A stretch of DNA of 52,775 nucleotides from a virus, in IMG/VR virus record IMGVR_UViG_3300032174_000008, positions 1 to 52,775 of that record, one strand, 5' to 3'. The position numbers and the translations under genes were made by a program. This document shows positions 15,121-22,524 of this stretch, piece after piece. The notes under the pieces were generated by a model that was not told the origin of the DNA, searched no databases, and saw only the letters and a list, made by a program, of their open reading frames with translations. How positions within the stretch are numbered: position 1 is the stretch's first letter; each line of letters starts with the position of its first letter.

Positions 15121-15500
15121 GCACCGACCCAATCTTGACTGCGATATTCGAGGACATCCAAAAGGAACTTGTTTACCAAGAAAGCAAGTTCGGCACTGAC
15201 CGCGTACACGAACCGGCGCTCTGGGCTGTCGTTCTGGGTGAGGAATACGGCGAAGTGTGCAAGGCTGTATTAGAGCACGACGGCAACGGGTATATAGCAG
15301 AACTGGTTGACGTTGCCGCTGTATGCGTTAGTGCTATACGATCAGCGTTGCTAGAGCGTGGCGGCAAGCCTGTGACGCGCACCTGTGCCACGAGCACGCT
15401 GAACCTGACCAATCAGGCGCACAAGTCAGCCAAATACCGTGTACCCATCGATTCGACGCTGTACAGGGCACTCGTTGCCGCTGGCATAGTGGACGAATAG
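15117..15500 (+). CDS. MazG-like nucleotide pyrophosphohydrolase
   Basis: A 127-residue protein with the all-alpha NTP-PPase pattern: GEEYGE (Glu42, Glu43, Glu46) and, 16 residues on, ELVDVAAV (Glu62, Asp65), binding Mg. Removes pyrophosphate from NTPs or dNTPs, or lowers (p)ppGpp in phage-type MazG. GTG start overlaps the helicase-methyltransferase stop. Last gene of the early operon, ahead of a bidirectional terminator. Confidence 0.82.
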   Translation: MSTDPILTAIFEDIQKELVYQESKFGTDRVHEPALWAVVLGEEYGEVCKAVLEHDGNGYIAELVDVAAVCVSAIRSALLERGGKPVTRTCATSTLNLTNQAHKSAKYRVPIDSTLYRALVAAGIVDE

Positions 15501-15510
15501 CCAAAACAAA

Positions 15511-15540
15511 AACCGGAGTTCATCGCTCCGGTTTCGCTTT
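15511..15540. terminator. Bidirectional terminator between convergent operons
   Basis: AACCGGAG/CTCCGGTT stem (15511-15518 with 15526-15533), 7-base loop. Followed by TCGCTTT on plus and TTTGTTTTGG on minus, so it ends both the early rightward operon and the 17368-15563 operon. Confidence 0.82.
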
Positions 15541-15562
15541 CTCAATCGCGCCGTTCTACTTA

Positions 15563-15772
15563 TTAACGTTCTATGTTCTTCCCCAGTATTCCAGATACCG
15601 CCTTTACGAGGTCTTCGCGCACCTCCTCAGGTAAATCGAACCATCGATCAACGTTCGGCAACCTGATGTAATAGGGCATCGTCCTGAGCAGATGTGAACG
15701 GATAGCTTTGCGGTAAATGCCGTATAGCATTTGTGCCTTTTGTGTGGCTTCATCTTCGGTTTTTTGTGTCAC
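15563..15772 (-). CDS. Hypothetical protein
   Basis: A 69-residue helical protein, Arg- and Leu-rich in the middle, unrecognised. Last gene of the DinD-like operon, ending at the terminator at 15511-15533. Confidence 0.62.
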   Translation of the reverse strand: MTQKTEDEATQKAQMLYGIYRKAIRSHLLRTMPYYIRLPNVDRWFDLPEEVREDLVKAVSGILGKNIER

Positions 15773-15774
15773 GA

Positions 15775-16095
15775 TTACCGTTTCCCGTTGTCGGCAAGCC
15801 AGCGCTTCGGGCGTGCCCTGATTTTGATTAGCAGCGCGTCGTGTTTCGCTACAGCTTCGAGATATTCGGATGCACGGCGCGGCTCATACGGTTCTGGCAT
15901 CGGCGGACGGTCTATGAACGCTTGCACAATGCGCCAGGCTTGTCGGATGTTTTCGATGCTTTCTAAGCGCTCTAACTCGGTAACTGGGCCGTTGGTTGCC
16001 TCCCACCATTCGATATACCGAATACACACCGCAACCGCGTCCTGTTCGGTGGGAGCGCTGATAACCTCCTCGTGCAGGGTGCTGGGGTTGGTCAC
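15775..16095 (-). CDS. Hypothetical protein
   Basis: A 106-residue, helical, acidic protein of unknown function. GTG 16095 is preferred over an upstream ATG at 16131 because it makes the phage's usual GTGA overlap with the preceding stop. No motif recognised. Confidence 0.62.
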   Translation of the reverse strand: MTNPSTLHEEVISAPTEQDAVAVCIRYIEWWEATNGPVTELERLESIENIRQAWRIVQAFIDRPPMPEPYEPRRASEYLEAVAKHDALLIKIRARPKRWLADNGKR

Positions 16096-16478
16096 GGTTG
16101 CGACTCTTTCCAGGCTAACCACGCACGGCACACGGCAAATGCTGGAGTTTCGGCTAGTCCTTGCGGAACAGGAGGCACTTTAAACCAACATTGCCAGATG
16201 TTAGGCGCTGGCGACTGTAAATGGAAATCGCCCTTTACACTGTCAATCAGCGTCAACGCGGCGTCAGTGTCCGTGCTGTATTCGCAAATTGGTTCCTGTA
16301 TCATGCCGCCTTGGACGCGGTACGGATCGTCGTCAGGACGTGTCGGGCGTGTTCCGTATAGTATCTGTGTCCAATCGCTGACCTGTAAATCTGTATAGCC
16401 GAGTTTCTCCGCTATCAGCTTGTCCAATTCGCGCCCAGCTTCCATTGTTCCCCAGTTGACGGTTTGCGTGTCAGTCAT
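16092..16478 (-). CDS. Phage ABA-sandwich domain protein
   Basis: A 128-residue protein. Its pattern matches the Phage_ABA_S domain: GRELDKLIAEKLGY near the start, then YSTDTDAALTLIDSV, then a Trp strand, then LAETPAFAVCRAWLAW at the end. This small alpha-beta-alpha domain is common in phage early operons, function unknown. It starts at 16478 and overlaps the preceding DinD-like stop by four bases. Confidence 0.75.
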   Translation of the reverse strand: MTDTQTVNWGTMEAGRELDKLIAEKLGYTDLQVSDWTQILYGTRPTRPDDDPYRVQGGMIQEPICEYSTDTDAALTLIDSVKGDFHLQSPAPNIWQCWFKVPPVPQGLAETPAFAVCRAWLAWKESQP

Positions 16479-17368
16479 CGTGTACCTCCTGTCAACAGCG
16501 GTATACCCGTCGCAATATCCAGTCCTAACCGTCTATTCAACGCCAGTACGCTTGGTCGCAAATCGTTTGTAATCATGCCCATGATGCGACAAGCCTCCTC
16601 GAATGATACGCTATCGCGCCCGCGCAACATCTCAGTACATGCAATTTCTGCCGTTCGGACAAGCCCTAAGCCAGCAGGTGTTAACCCGTTTCGTGCACTA
16701 CTTGCACCAGTCTCCGCTTTAATCTGTTTGGCTGTTCGGCTGAACAACCCCTGATATTCGATGTTGGTGAAATCGCCATAGATAATTGCACCGCTTACGA
16801 CGTTTCTCAGTACATCGGTTAAGTCAGTACGACTTACAGCGGCGTCAACCCGATCTGCAATCTGTAGCATGATGTCATCTTGGCTGTAACCCTGTTTCAA
16901 TTTGTCCTTAATGTATTGACGTGGGGTTGTGCCGAGTCGCGCGGCCTCCAAACGCGCTGCGTCTACAAACGCCCCGGCTTGTGCTAGGAATTCTTTGATC
17001 GCTTTCACCAAGGGGCGCTTTTCAGTGGAGCGGAATTCTTGTGTAATCCGATACAGTACTACATCAAGCACGTATTCAGTTTTCACGGTTTGCCCGCTGT
17101 CCGATTTTTCGTCAATCATCAAGGCGTTATTTGAAATAACACCTTTGTTTCTCAACTGTCGGATGGTTAAATCGGTTGCGCCGCCAATGCATCCGTCAAC
17201 CCACTGGCGCACATTGTAGTATTCGCGTTTTCTATGCGTGATATACGAAAGCGGAAACCCAAACTTCTTGGCAACTTGAATCGGTAAGGGTACTTTTGAA
17301 AAGCAGTCTTCACTGTTTGGCTGGTCACCAAAAAGGCTTAGTTGTGTGGTAGAATTCTTAACTGACAT
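16475..17368 (-). CDS. DinD/BRO-like protein, possible antirepressor
   Basis: A 297-residue protein. The N-terminal half contains a segment resembling a BRO-N/DinD-type domain (YYNVRQWVDGCIGGATDLT, then a DVVLYRITQEFRST helix). The C-terminal half has LFSRTAKQIKAETGA, the LFGKDA.Q.K.E.G pattern of DNA-damage-inducible protein D, followed by GLVRTAEIACTEMLRG. E. coli DinD is known to inhibit RecA; phage relatives are often called antirepressors. Function here is unproven. Its leader has a TATAAT at 17439 and an 8-bp hairpin, and it heads a four-gene operon. Confidence 0.6.
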   Translation of the reverse strand: MSVKNSTTQLSLFGDQPNSEDCFSKVPLPIQVAKKFGFPLSYITHRKREYYNVRQWVDGCIGGATDLTIRQLRNKGVISNNALMIDEKSDSGQTVKTEYVLDVVLYRITQEFRSTEKRPLVKAIKEFLAQAGAFVDAARLEAARLGTTPRQYIKDKLKQGYSQDDIMLQIADRVDAAVSRTDLTDVLRNVVSGAIIYGDFTNIEYQGLFSRTAKQIKAETGASSARNGLTPAGLGLVRTAEIACTEMLRGRDSVSFEEACRIMGMITNDLRPSVLALNRRLGLDIATGIPLLTGGTR

Positions 17369-17389
17369 CGGGTCTACTCCTTTGTCAAG

Positions 17390-17416
17390 CCCGCCGGTTT
17401 AGTCTTGTCCGGCGGG
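17390..17416 (-). promoter_or_regulatory. Leader hairpin of DinD-like gene
   Basis: CCCGCCGG/CCGGCGGG 8-bp stem, 11-base loop, followed on the minus strand by CTTGACAAAGGAG with the SD. On the plus strand it is followed by TTCTTTATTT and could stop rightward transcripts. Confidence 0.6.
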
Positions 17417-17438
17417 TTCTTTATTTACGATGCTTTTT

Positions 17439-17444
17439 ATTATA
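17439..17444 (-). promoter_or_regulatory. -10 box TATAAT for the DinD-like operon
   Basis: Perfect TATAAT on the minus strand, about 70 bases before ATG 17368. No -35 box at 15-19 bases. Same design as the homing-endonuclease units. Confidence 0.55.
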
Positions 17445-17545
17445 CCTCGCTTTTTCCAATTGTGATCGCATTGTAACGCCGCCGTCCGTGTTTCGCGGTA
17501 TACTGAGCGCATCAGTCGAAACCGAAAGTAAGAAGGATCAAACCC

Positions 17546-17743
17546 ATGAACAAGCAATTTGCGACCCGCGACGAATGCCTGGCAGCCCTGAAGTCGCTCG
17601 AAGACACGCTCGAAACCGCCCGCGTTGCCATCGTGGAGGCGAAAGCGACCTGCGACAAGGTGGCGGCGTACCAGGTGAGCCGCGATGAGTTGGATAAGCA
17701 CGAGGCGGAGGAACGCGCCAGGGTGAAGGCGCTGAGGTACTGA
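17546..17743 (+). CDS. Small coiled-coil protein
   Basis: A 65-residue, wholly helical protein (LKSLEDTLETARVAIVEAKA..., DELDKHEAEERARVKA) with regular heptads, of unknown function. Strong SD AGAAGGATC before ATG 17546, TATACT at 17499-17504 upstream without a good -35, and a terminator directly after it, so it is a one-gene unit. Confidence 0.68.
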   Translation: MNKQFATRDECLAALKSLEDTLETARVAIVEAKATCDKVAAYQVSRDELDKHEAEERARVKALRY

Positions 17744-17744
17744 A

Positions 17745-17866
17745 AAGAACGAAGCCCGGTGATTATCCGGGCTTTTTGTTGGGAAACGCCTACCTATTTT
17801 AATCACCGTTGACAGACAGTGTTTTTATCGGAGGCTGTCACACTCCAACAAATCGGCGCTTCCCGA
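17745..17866 (-). ncRNA. Candidate small RNA of about 120 nt
   Basis: Minus-strand TATAAT at 17873-17878 and, about 110 bases on, the terminator hairpin 17774-17752 with a T-rich tail. No ORF with an SD between them. Contains a small GGAG/CCTC hairpin. It could simply be the 3' end of lysis-operon transcripts. Confidence 0.35.
17752..17777. terminator. Bidirectional terminator
   Basis: AAGCCCGG/CCGGGCTT (17752-17759 with 17767-17774), 7-base loop; plus side continues TTTG, minus side CGTTCTTTTC. Ends the 17546 gene and, from the other side, the late lysis transcripts. Confidence 0.85.
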
Positions 17867-17872
17867 TGAACA

Positions 17873-17878
17873 TTATAG
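17873..17878 (-). promoter_or_regulatory. -10 box TATAAT after the holin gene
   Basis: Perfect TATAAT on the minus strand, beginning six bases past the holin stop. No -35 match. It points toward the candidate small RNA. Confidence 0.35.
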
Positions 17879-17884
17879 CGTATT

Positions 17885-18046
17885 TCACCCGCCAACGGGT
17901 GCGACTGCCATCCCCGCGATTGCGCCGAGAAACAGCACCGCAACCAACGCCACGTCAAGGCCGCCAACGTGCAGGGCGAACAGGACCATCACCACGATAC
18001 CAACCACCCACATGATCAGTGAAATAACACGGATTACGTTACCCAT
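17885..18046 (-). CDS. 53-residue two-helix membrane protein, holin candidate
   Basis: Small gene. ATG 18046 has AAGGAG seven bases ahead. The protein has two hydrophobic segments (about residues 6-24 and 31-47) separated by a short turn with His-Val-Gly-Gly-Leu-Asp, and nothing else. Size, topology and its place directly after the endolysin as the last late gene fit a class II holin, which makes the membrane lesion for lysis. The other candidate is the one-helix protein at 20307. No sequence family recognised. Confidence 0.68.
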   Translation of the reverse strand: MGNVIRVISLIMWVVGIVVMVLFALHVGGLDVALVAVLFLGAIAGMAVAPVGG

Positions 18047-18058
18047 CGTTTGAACTCC

Positions 18059-19228
18059 TTATGATCCCCACCATTTAGTCAATTCTTCCAGTGTACCATT
18101 GAATTGGCTGCGGTCATACGAATTTTGTAGTCCGGCGAACCGGCGCGGCTCAGGGCCAAGCGAACCGTCTGTATATTGGTGCAATGTCCAATTAGCCCAG
18201 CCAGCCGGAACGCGCGGATTATCGCCATACGCGGCCAGCCACAATGCGCAATTCACAAGGGCGCTGTTTCCATTCCACCCTAACCCCTGAAGTACGTAGA
18301 AACCCGTGTACAACACCGGCCAGCGCCCAGTACGATCATGCACTTGTTTGACAAACATCTCCGCTTGCACGAGCGTCATACTCGAACCATCGGGGTTGGT
18401 TTCAAGGTCTAACGCAATCAGTGTTTTGTTGTCGGGCTTCGCCGTGTTAAGGAAATGGTTGGCTTGCGCTATGCCGTCTGATCCGTCTGCATAATGATAC
18501 GCGCCCCACAGCAGTCCTTGCGCCGCCGCGTCTGTACGCCTGATAGCGTACCCGCCGTCTACAAAGGTCAAGCCCTGTGTCGCTTTGTGTATGATGGCGG
18601 TCACGCCGGCGGACTTGACGGTTGCCATATCCTCTACCATTGCACGCGCGCCATTCAGGTCAATGATCGTGTTGATTATGGCGGCCGCGACGACTGCTCG
18701 GTTGTACACCAACCCCTGCCACGGAACAGGCGATAATCGCATCGCGTCAAGAAACTGAGCGTTTGATATTTGCCAATTGTGACCATCTTCACGGGTGTTG
18801 GTTCCCTGATTCCACCAGTCGGGATCGTTTACATAAACGAATTGATCGTCTATGCCTACAATCACGACAAAATGCCCAGACGTGTCGCTTATATTTTCCC
18901 GGCCCAATAACGGCTTGTAACTTATCAACGCTAAGCAGGGTCGTCCTGCATCGATTTCGGACTGAATGTAATCTAACCCTAGTTCAACAAGTTTCAACGT
19001 TACGCCATGTCTTGCAGCCAGCGGAATAAGCGCGGTTGTTGTCAATCCGTCGTCGTTCGTTGCCAGTGTTGTTTCTGATGCGAGAGTGTCAATAGGAATA
19101 TTGGGCAGCGGTTGACCGGCTTGTTGTGCTTGGAAGTCGATGTACATGGCGACACACGCCGGACCGCAATCGTTACGGAAACGCCGGGCGTCGGGGTCTT
19201 CCTGAGATCGGTATGGTACGTTCAGCAA
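18059..19228 (-). CDS. Two-domain endolysin: C39-like peptidase and GH25 muramidase
   Basis: A 389-residue protein. N-terminal papain-like peptidase (~1-175): catalytic Cys21 in NDCGPACVAMY, His119 in SGHFVVIVGID and Asp135 in YVNDPDWW, the Cys-His-Asp order of C39-like enzymes. C-terminal glycoside hydrolase 25 (~190-389): IDLNGAR, HKATQGLTFVD, YHYADGSDGIAQANHFL, LDLETNP and a WLAAYGDNP / YTDG / QFNGT end, with the acidic Asp and Glu of LDLE. It would cut both a peptide and the sugar chain of peptidoglycan. TTG start at 19228, with AGAGG about 10 bases before. No signal peptide, so it needs a holin. Confidence 0.88.
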   Translation of the reverse strand: MLNVPYRSQEDPDARRFRNDCGPACVAMYIDFQAQQAGQPLPNIPIDTLASETTLATNDDGLTTTALIPLAARHGVTLKLVELGLDYIQSEIDAGRPCLALISYKPLLGRENISDTSGHFVVIVGIDDQFVYVNDPDWWNQGTNTREDGHNWQISNAQFLDAMRLSPVPWQGLVYNRAVVAAAIINTIIDLNGARAMVEDMATVKSAGVTAIIHKATQGLTFVDGGYAIRRTDAAAQGLLWGAYHYADGSDGIAQANHFLNTAKPDNKTLIALDLETNPDGSSMTLVQAEMFVKQVHDRTGRWPVLYTGFYVLQGLGWNGNSALVNCALWLAAYGDNPRVPAGWANWTLHQYTDGSLGPEPRRFAGLQNSYDRSQFNGTLEELTKWWGS

Positions 19229-19229
19229 A

Positions 19230-20267
19230 TCAAAGAAACCTCTGATTGACTATAGCAGTTGCTAGTGCCCCTGCCGCGCTGTCGATAGACGACTTTTCCC
19301 AGCCACCCAAACTGCCGAACGTATAGAGATTCACCCCCACCACGTATGGCGCAACCTGATAGAGGTTTTGCATCTGACCGGCAAAGTGAATCAGCGCGTT
19401 AGCGCCCTCAAATTCGCCGTGTGCGTACTCGTGCCCACACTCACTGATCACGAGGTCAGGCCGCGCGTTGCCTGGCACGGCGGCATACAGCCGCATTGGA
19501 CGCCCCTCAAAGTCGGCTTGATCAGCGCTCAGTTGTCCAACCGGCGTCCCCTGCTGACAGTAGATATGGAGCGTTGCCAGATGTCCGTTCTCCATTGCGT
19601 ATTCAAGCGCTGGCGTCATGGTTGCCCATTGGTCAGGCTCAGGGCCACCAACTGAGTACGAACCAATCACGCCCTGCCGATTTTGCGCTTCGAGTGCCTG
19701 TAACATTCCCAGCCAGAATTGGCCGTGACCTGGCGACCACTTGATCTCGTTGACCAACTGAACCGCAACGCCATGAGGCAACGCGTTAATCCAGCCTAAC
19801 CGCTCATGCACGCACTGTTGACCAAGAGCAAACGCGGCGGCGGGATCGTCGGGGATCGAGGTTATCGTTTCGGATGCGGTGTTGCGAAACACTACATAAT
19901 TTGCACGCACAACGCCCAACAGTTTCGGCTCATTGAGGATCGTCGCGGCTGGCAATGAAACTGTGCCAAGTCCCGCCATTAACTGAGTGGCGGCGGGTAT
20001 CGCGTCCTGGAGGAAGTGCGCGCCAACGATTCGACGTGGCACTGAGGGGGGCACGGTGTTCACCAGGAAATTGGCGGCAACCCATCCAATCGTGTTATCC
20101 GCAAGTGCTATCGCTTGCCATTTGTAGGCGACGCCGTTCAGTGCAGCGTTAATCGTCGGCACATTGATAAGCGTGATCTGCACGCCGTTATTGATAACAC
20201 CGATAAACGGGCCGGCCGGGCGCGTTCTGAGGTTCACGCCACCGGGATTGGAGATAACTACACCCAT
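19230..20267 (-). CDS. SH3 domain plus clan GH-A-type glycosidase
   Basis: A 345-residue protein. Residues ~1-65 match a bacterial SH3 domain (VNLRTRPAG...GWVAANFL), typical of cell-wall attachment. The rest looks like a TIM-barrel glycosidase: LVNEIKW supplies the Asn-Glu acid/base pair and LVISECGHE the nucleophile Glu, as in GH-A families such as GH39 or GH5. The substrate is unknown. It directly precedes the endolysin (one base between), so it may be an auxiliary lysin or a tail-borne depolymerase. Confidence 0.7.
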   Translation of the reverse strand: MGVVISNPGGVNLRTRPAGPFIGVINNGVQITLINVPTINAALNGVAYKWQAIALADNTIGWVAANFLVNTVPPSVPRRIVGAHFLQDAIPAATQLMAGLGTVSLPAATILNEPKLLGVVRANYVVFRNTASETITSIPDDPAAAFALGQQCVHERLGWINALPHGVAVQLVNEIKWSPGHGQFWLGMLQALEAQNRQGVIGSYSVGGPEPDQWATMTPALEYAMENGHLATLHIYCQQGTPVGQLSADQADFEGRPMRLYAAVPGNARPDLVISECGHEYAHGEFEGANALIHFAGQMQNLYQVAPYVVGVNLYTFGSLGGWEKSSIDSAAGALATAIVNQRFL

Positions 20268-20306
20268 TTTAGATGTCCTCTTGGTGTTGGCGCGTAACGA
20301 CTTCGA

Positions 20307-20891
20307 TCAACCGCCAGGCGCGTTTGCCGTGTCGGGCTTTGGCGGCAGGACTGCACTTTGGTCATTGATATTGGTAAACGAGGTTGAGGCATTGCCACTT
20401 TTGGGCGGCACTGGTGCGACAATCGCGGCTCGTATTGCAGCCGTTGGTGTGGTGTTGATCGCGGTGGTTAGATACGTTTCGTTCTTAAGCAAGAACGCAT
20501 GAGCCTCAGAGAATAAATCCTGTGCCCGTGCGACGAACGTAGAGAGGGGTACAAGCGATTTAATCACACCGACTGGTATTGTGATCGCCCCGATGGTCAG
20601 ACTGTCAGGAATGAGCGCATAGATTTTTGTCGCAAGGGCAACCTGATCGACGCTTGACAGTTCTGTGTCGAAATCCATAATTGCGCCGCGCGCCGTTCGT
20701 TCACCGGCTACAACTGCCATAAGCGCCCATTTTTCGAGCGCCTGGAGTACGAGTTGTTCGGTGGGCGTGATCGTTGGATTCTTGCTCAGGCGAAGCAGTT
20801 CACGGTAGCCAAGCGTGAGCAGTAACGCGGCTAATGCGCCGACGAGCAGCGCAACCGCAATCGTCAACAGGGTGGAAACGTCCATATTCAA
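20307..20891 (-). CDS. One-helix membrane protein, alternative holin candidate
   Basis: A 194-residue protein with one N-terminal hydrophobic segment (~7-27) and then helical, largely soluble sequence ending in a Pro-rich tail. This is the layout of LLH-type phage holins, although the tail is longer. It starts with ATG overlapping the previous stop. It could equally be a membrane-anchored structural protein. Confidence 0.55.
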   Translation of the reverse strand: MNMDVSTLLTIAVALLVGALAALLLTLGYRELLRLSKNPTITPTEQLVLQALEKWALMAVVAGERTARGAIMDFDTELSSVDQVALATKIYALIPDSLTIGAITIPVGVIKSLVPLSTFVARAQDLFSEAHAFLLKNETYLTTAINTTPTAAIRAAIVAPVPPKSGNASTSFTNINDQSAVLPPKPDTANAPGG

Positions 20892-21355
20892 CCTTTCATT
20901 CCGGTTGCCCGGTCAAATTCTGATTTCGATACCGAATACGCAAGGAAATGGTGTTGTCCGTATGGCGTGCCGCTGTAGGTCAAATTCATAAAGGCAAACA
21001 CCAAGAGCGTGTTATCGTTGTTCGCCTGTTTCCAGAACCACACCTCCTCGTCAGGTGCGCCGGTTGCAGCCAACTGGACTTCGGCATACCAGTCGCCGTT
21101 CGCCGGGTATGTGAAATCACCGAAGTAGTGGTTCGGCGTGCTATAACCATCGAAACCAACTGGCACGCCGCGAATAGCTAACACTGACCAGGGATCGACG
21201 TTATCAAGCCAGTTTCGCGTATGCCAATCGTAGACAAACACCACGCGGTTCGTGTCCAGCCCGGCGAAGATGTTGACAGCTCGCTGGTCGGCGTGTGCCG
21301 GCGTGATATTCAGCACGAGCAACAAAAACACCGCAATTAACAGTTTCAAGCGCAA
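20888..21355 (-). CDS. Secreted protein of unknown function
   Basis: A 155-residue protein with a clear signal peptide: MRLK then a hydrophobic core and an AHA cleavage site at about residue 22. The mature part is beta-rich, aromatic and Trp-rich (VFVYDWHTRNWLDNVD, EVWFWKQAN). TTG start with AAGGAA ahead. Exported phage proteins between the fibre and lysis genes are uncommon. No family recognised. Confidence 0.68.
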   Translation of the reverse strand: MRLKLLIAVFLLLVLNITPAHADQRAVNIFAGLDTNRVVFVYDWHTRNWLDNVDPWSVLAIRGVPVGFDGYSTPNHYFGDFTYPANGDWYAEVQLAATGAPDEEVWFWKQANNDNTLLVFAFMNLTYSGTPYGQHHFLAYSVSKSEFDRATGMKG

Positions 21356-21357
21356 GA

Positions 21358-22122
21358 TTACGTTCCTTCCTGTTTAGGAGTATCCGCCGGGACAATCGGC
21401 GGCCCATTTACATTTACCGTCTGCACAGCGTCAGGCGGTCGATTTATAGCTTTGCCAAGTGCATCGGCCACGGCCACGCGTACCGTTTCCGCCTGCTCAA
21501 TGCGCATGGTTTCGACTTTGGCCGTGAGCGCTTTCATATCCGCCGACAGCGCTGTGATGATGATGTCGGGGTCGGTTTTGTTGGTGTTGATTGCGGCTTC
21601 CAATCTAGCACCCATCGCCTTGATCTCTTCGACGAGAAGCTCAAAAAGGGATTTAGTGTTGTCATTAACCATATTAACCGCCAATCCAAGTTGGTCAACC
21701 ACCTTATCGGTACTTTTATCGGTTTGCGCTTGCGTTTGTTCACCGAGACTGGCAAACTGACGCGCCCGAAGTGATGTGTCATCGGCGGTACGCGTTTTCA
21801 AATCTCCGATGTGTGCGACCAACTCCTTCAAGATTTGATCGGTTGTATCTCGTGCCGCCTCGCGCGCCTGCAATCGCGCTATTTGCTTTTGTTGTTCTTC
21901 ATACTGGCTCTGTACGATTTGAAGGTTCTTGAGGTCGGATGCGCGCACGGCCTCATCTAATTCAATGCTTGCCGCTGCCGTTTTCTGCTTAGCGATTTTG
22001 AGTTCAGCGTTTGCCGCGTCCAATTTTCGACGGTAATGAATACGAGAACCAACCCAGACGCTACCGGCAGCAATTAACATTGCGATAGCGGTATAGATTG
22101 CGCTGGAGATTTCAGGCGGCAT
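21358..22122 (-). CDS. Membrane-anchored coiled-coil protein
   Basis: A 254-residue protein: one hydrophobic segment (~7-25) followed by long coiled-coil stretches (~35-110 and ~150-215) and a Pro-rich end. The shape resembles an inner-membrane anchored spanin or a DUF-type phage membrane protein, but no outer-membrane partner is seen, so the role is open. Confidence 0.62.
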   Translation of the reverse strand: MPPEISSAIYTAIAMLIAAGSVWVGSRIHYRRKLDAANAELKIAKQKTAAASIELDEAVRASDLKNLQIVQSQYEEQQKQIARLQAREAARDTTDQILKELVAHIGDLKTRTADDTSLRARQFASLGEQTQAQTDKSTDKVVDQLGLAVNMVNDNTKSLFELLVEEIKAMGARLEAAINTNKTDPDIIITALSADMKALTAKVETMRIEQAETVRVAVADALGKAINRPPDAVQTVNVNGPPIVPADTPKQEGT

Positions 22123-22132
22123 GATTAACCCT

Positions 22133-22513
22133 TTAGCAGGTCCGATTAGGATCGTAGATCAGATAGTACAACGGCGTGGTATCTGACGTTTGCCAGGCAT
22201 ATAAGTATATCTGCACGTTACCGTTCTGGCTGACAACGCCGGTCGCCCAACCGCCCTGATAGAAGTTCAGCGCCTCGTCTTGAGAATACAACCAGGCGCC
22301 ATTGGCGTTGTCGATGATAGACAGATGCAGCCCAACTGGTGAACCGGACAACGGGCCACCTTTGATGATCAATTTGGCAAGTTCGCCGCCGCCGAGTTGT
22401 GGACCGGCGCACTGGTAAATTTCCGTCCAACCGCTGGCAACAATGTTATGTGGTCGAATCGGAACGATCACGGACAACGCGATTAACGCGGTAATTAGCA
22501 GTCGTTTGAACAT
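22133..22513 (-). CDS. Secreted small protein
   Basis: A 126-residue protein. ATG 22513 (MFKRLLITALIALSV) has GGAG ahead and begins a signal peptide; the longer frame from 22609 lies inside the upstream gene and is rejected. The mature protein is beta-rich with several Trp and Tyr and two Cys. It resembles the protein at 20888 in general type but not in sequence. Confidence 0.68.
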   Translation of the reverse strand: MFKRLLITALIALSVIVPIRPHNIVASGWTEIYQCAGPQLGGGELAKLIIKGGPLSGSPVGLHLSIIDNANGAWLYSQDEALNFYQGGWATGVVSQNGNVQIYLYAWQTSDTTPLYYLIYDPNRTC

Positions 22514-22524
22514 ACCCGATACTC

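Noticed and set aside
17809-18015. Plus-strand frame over the lysis end
   Set aside because: Opposite to the holin gene, Arg/Pro-rich shadow, no SD or neighbours on that strand.
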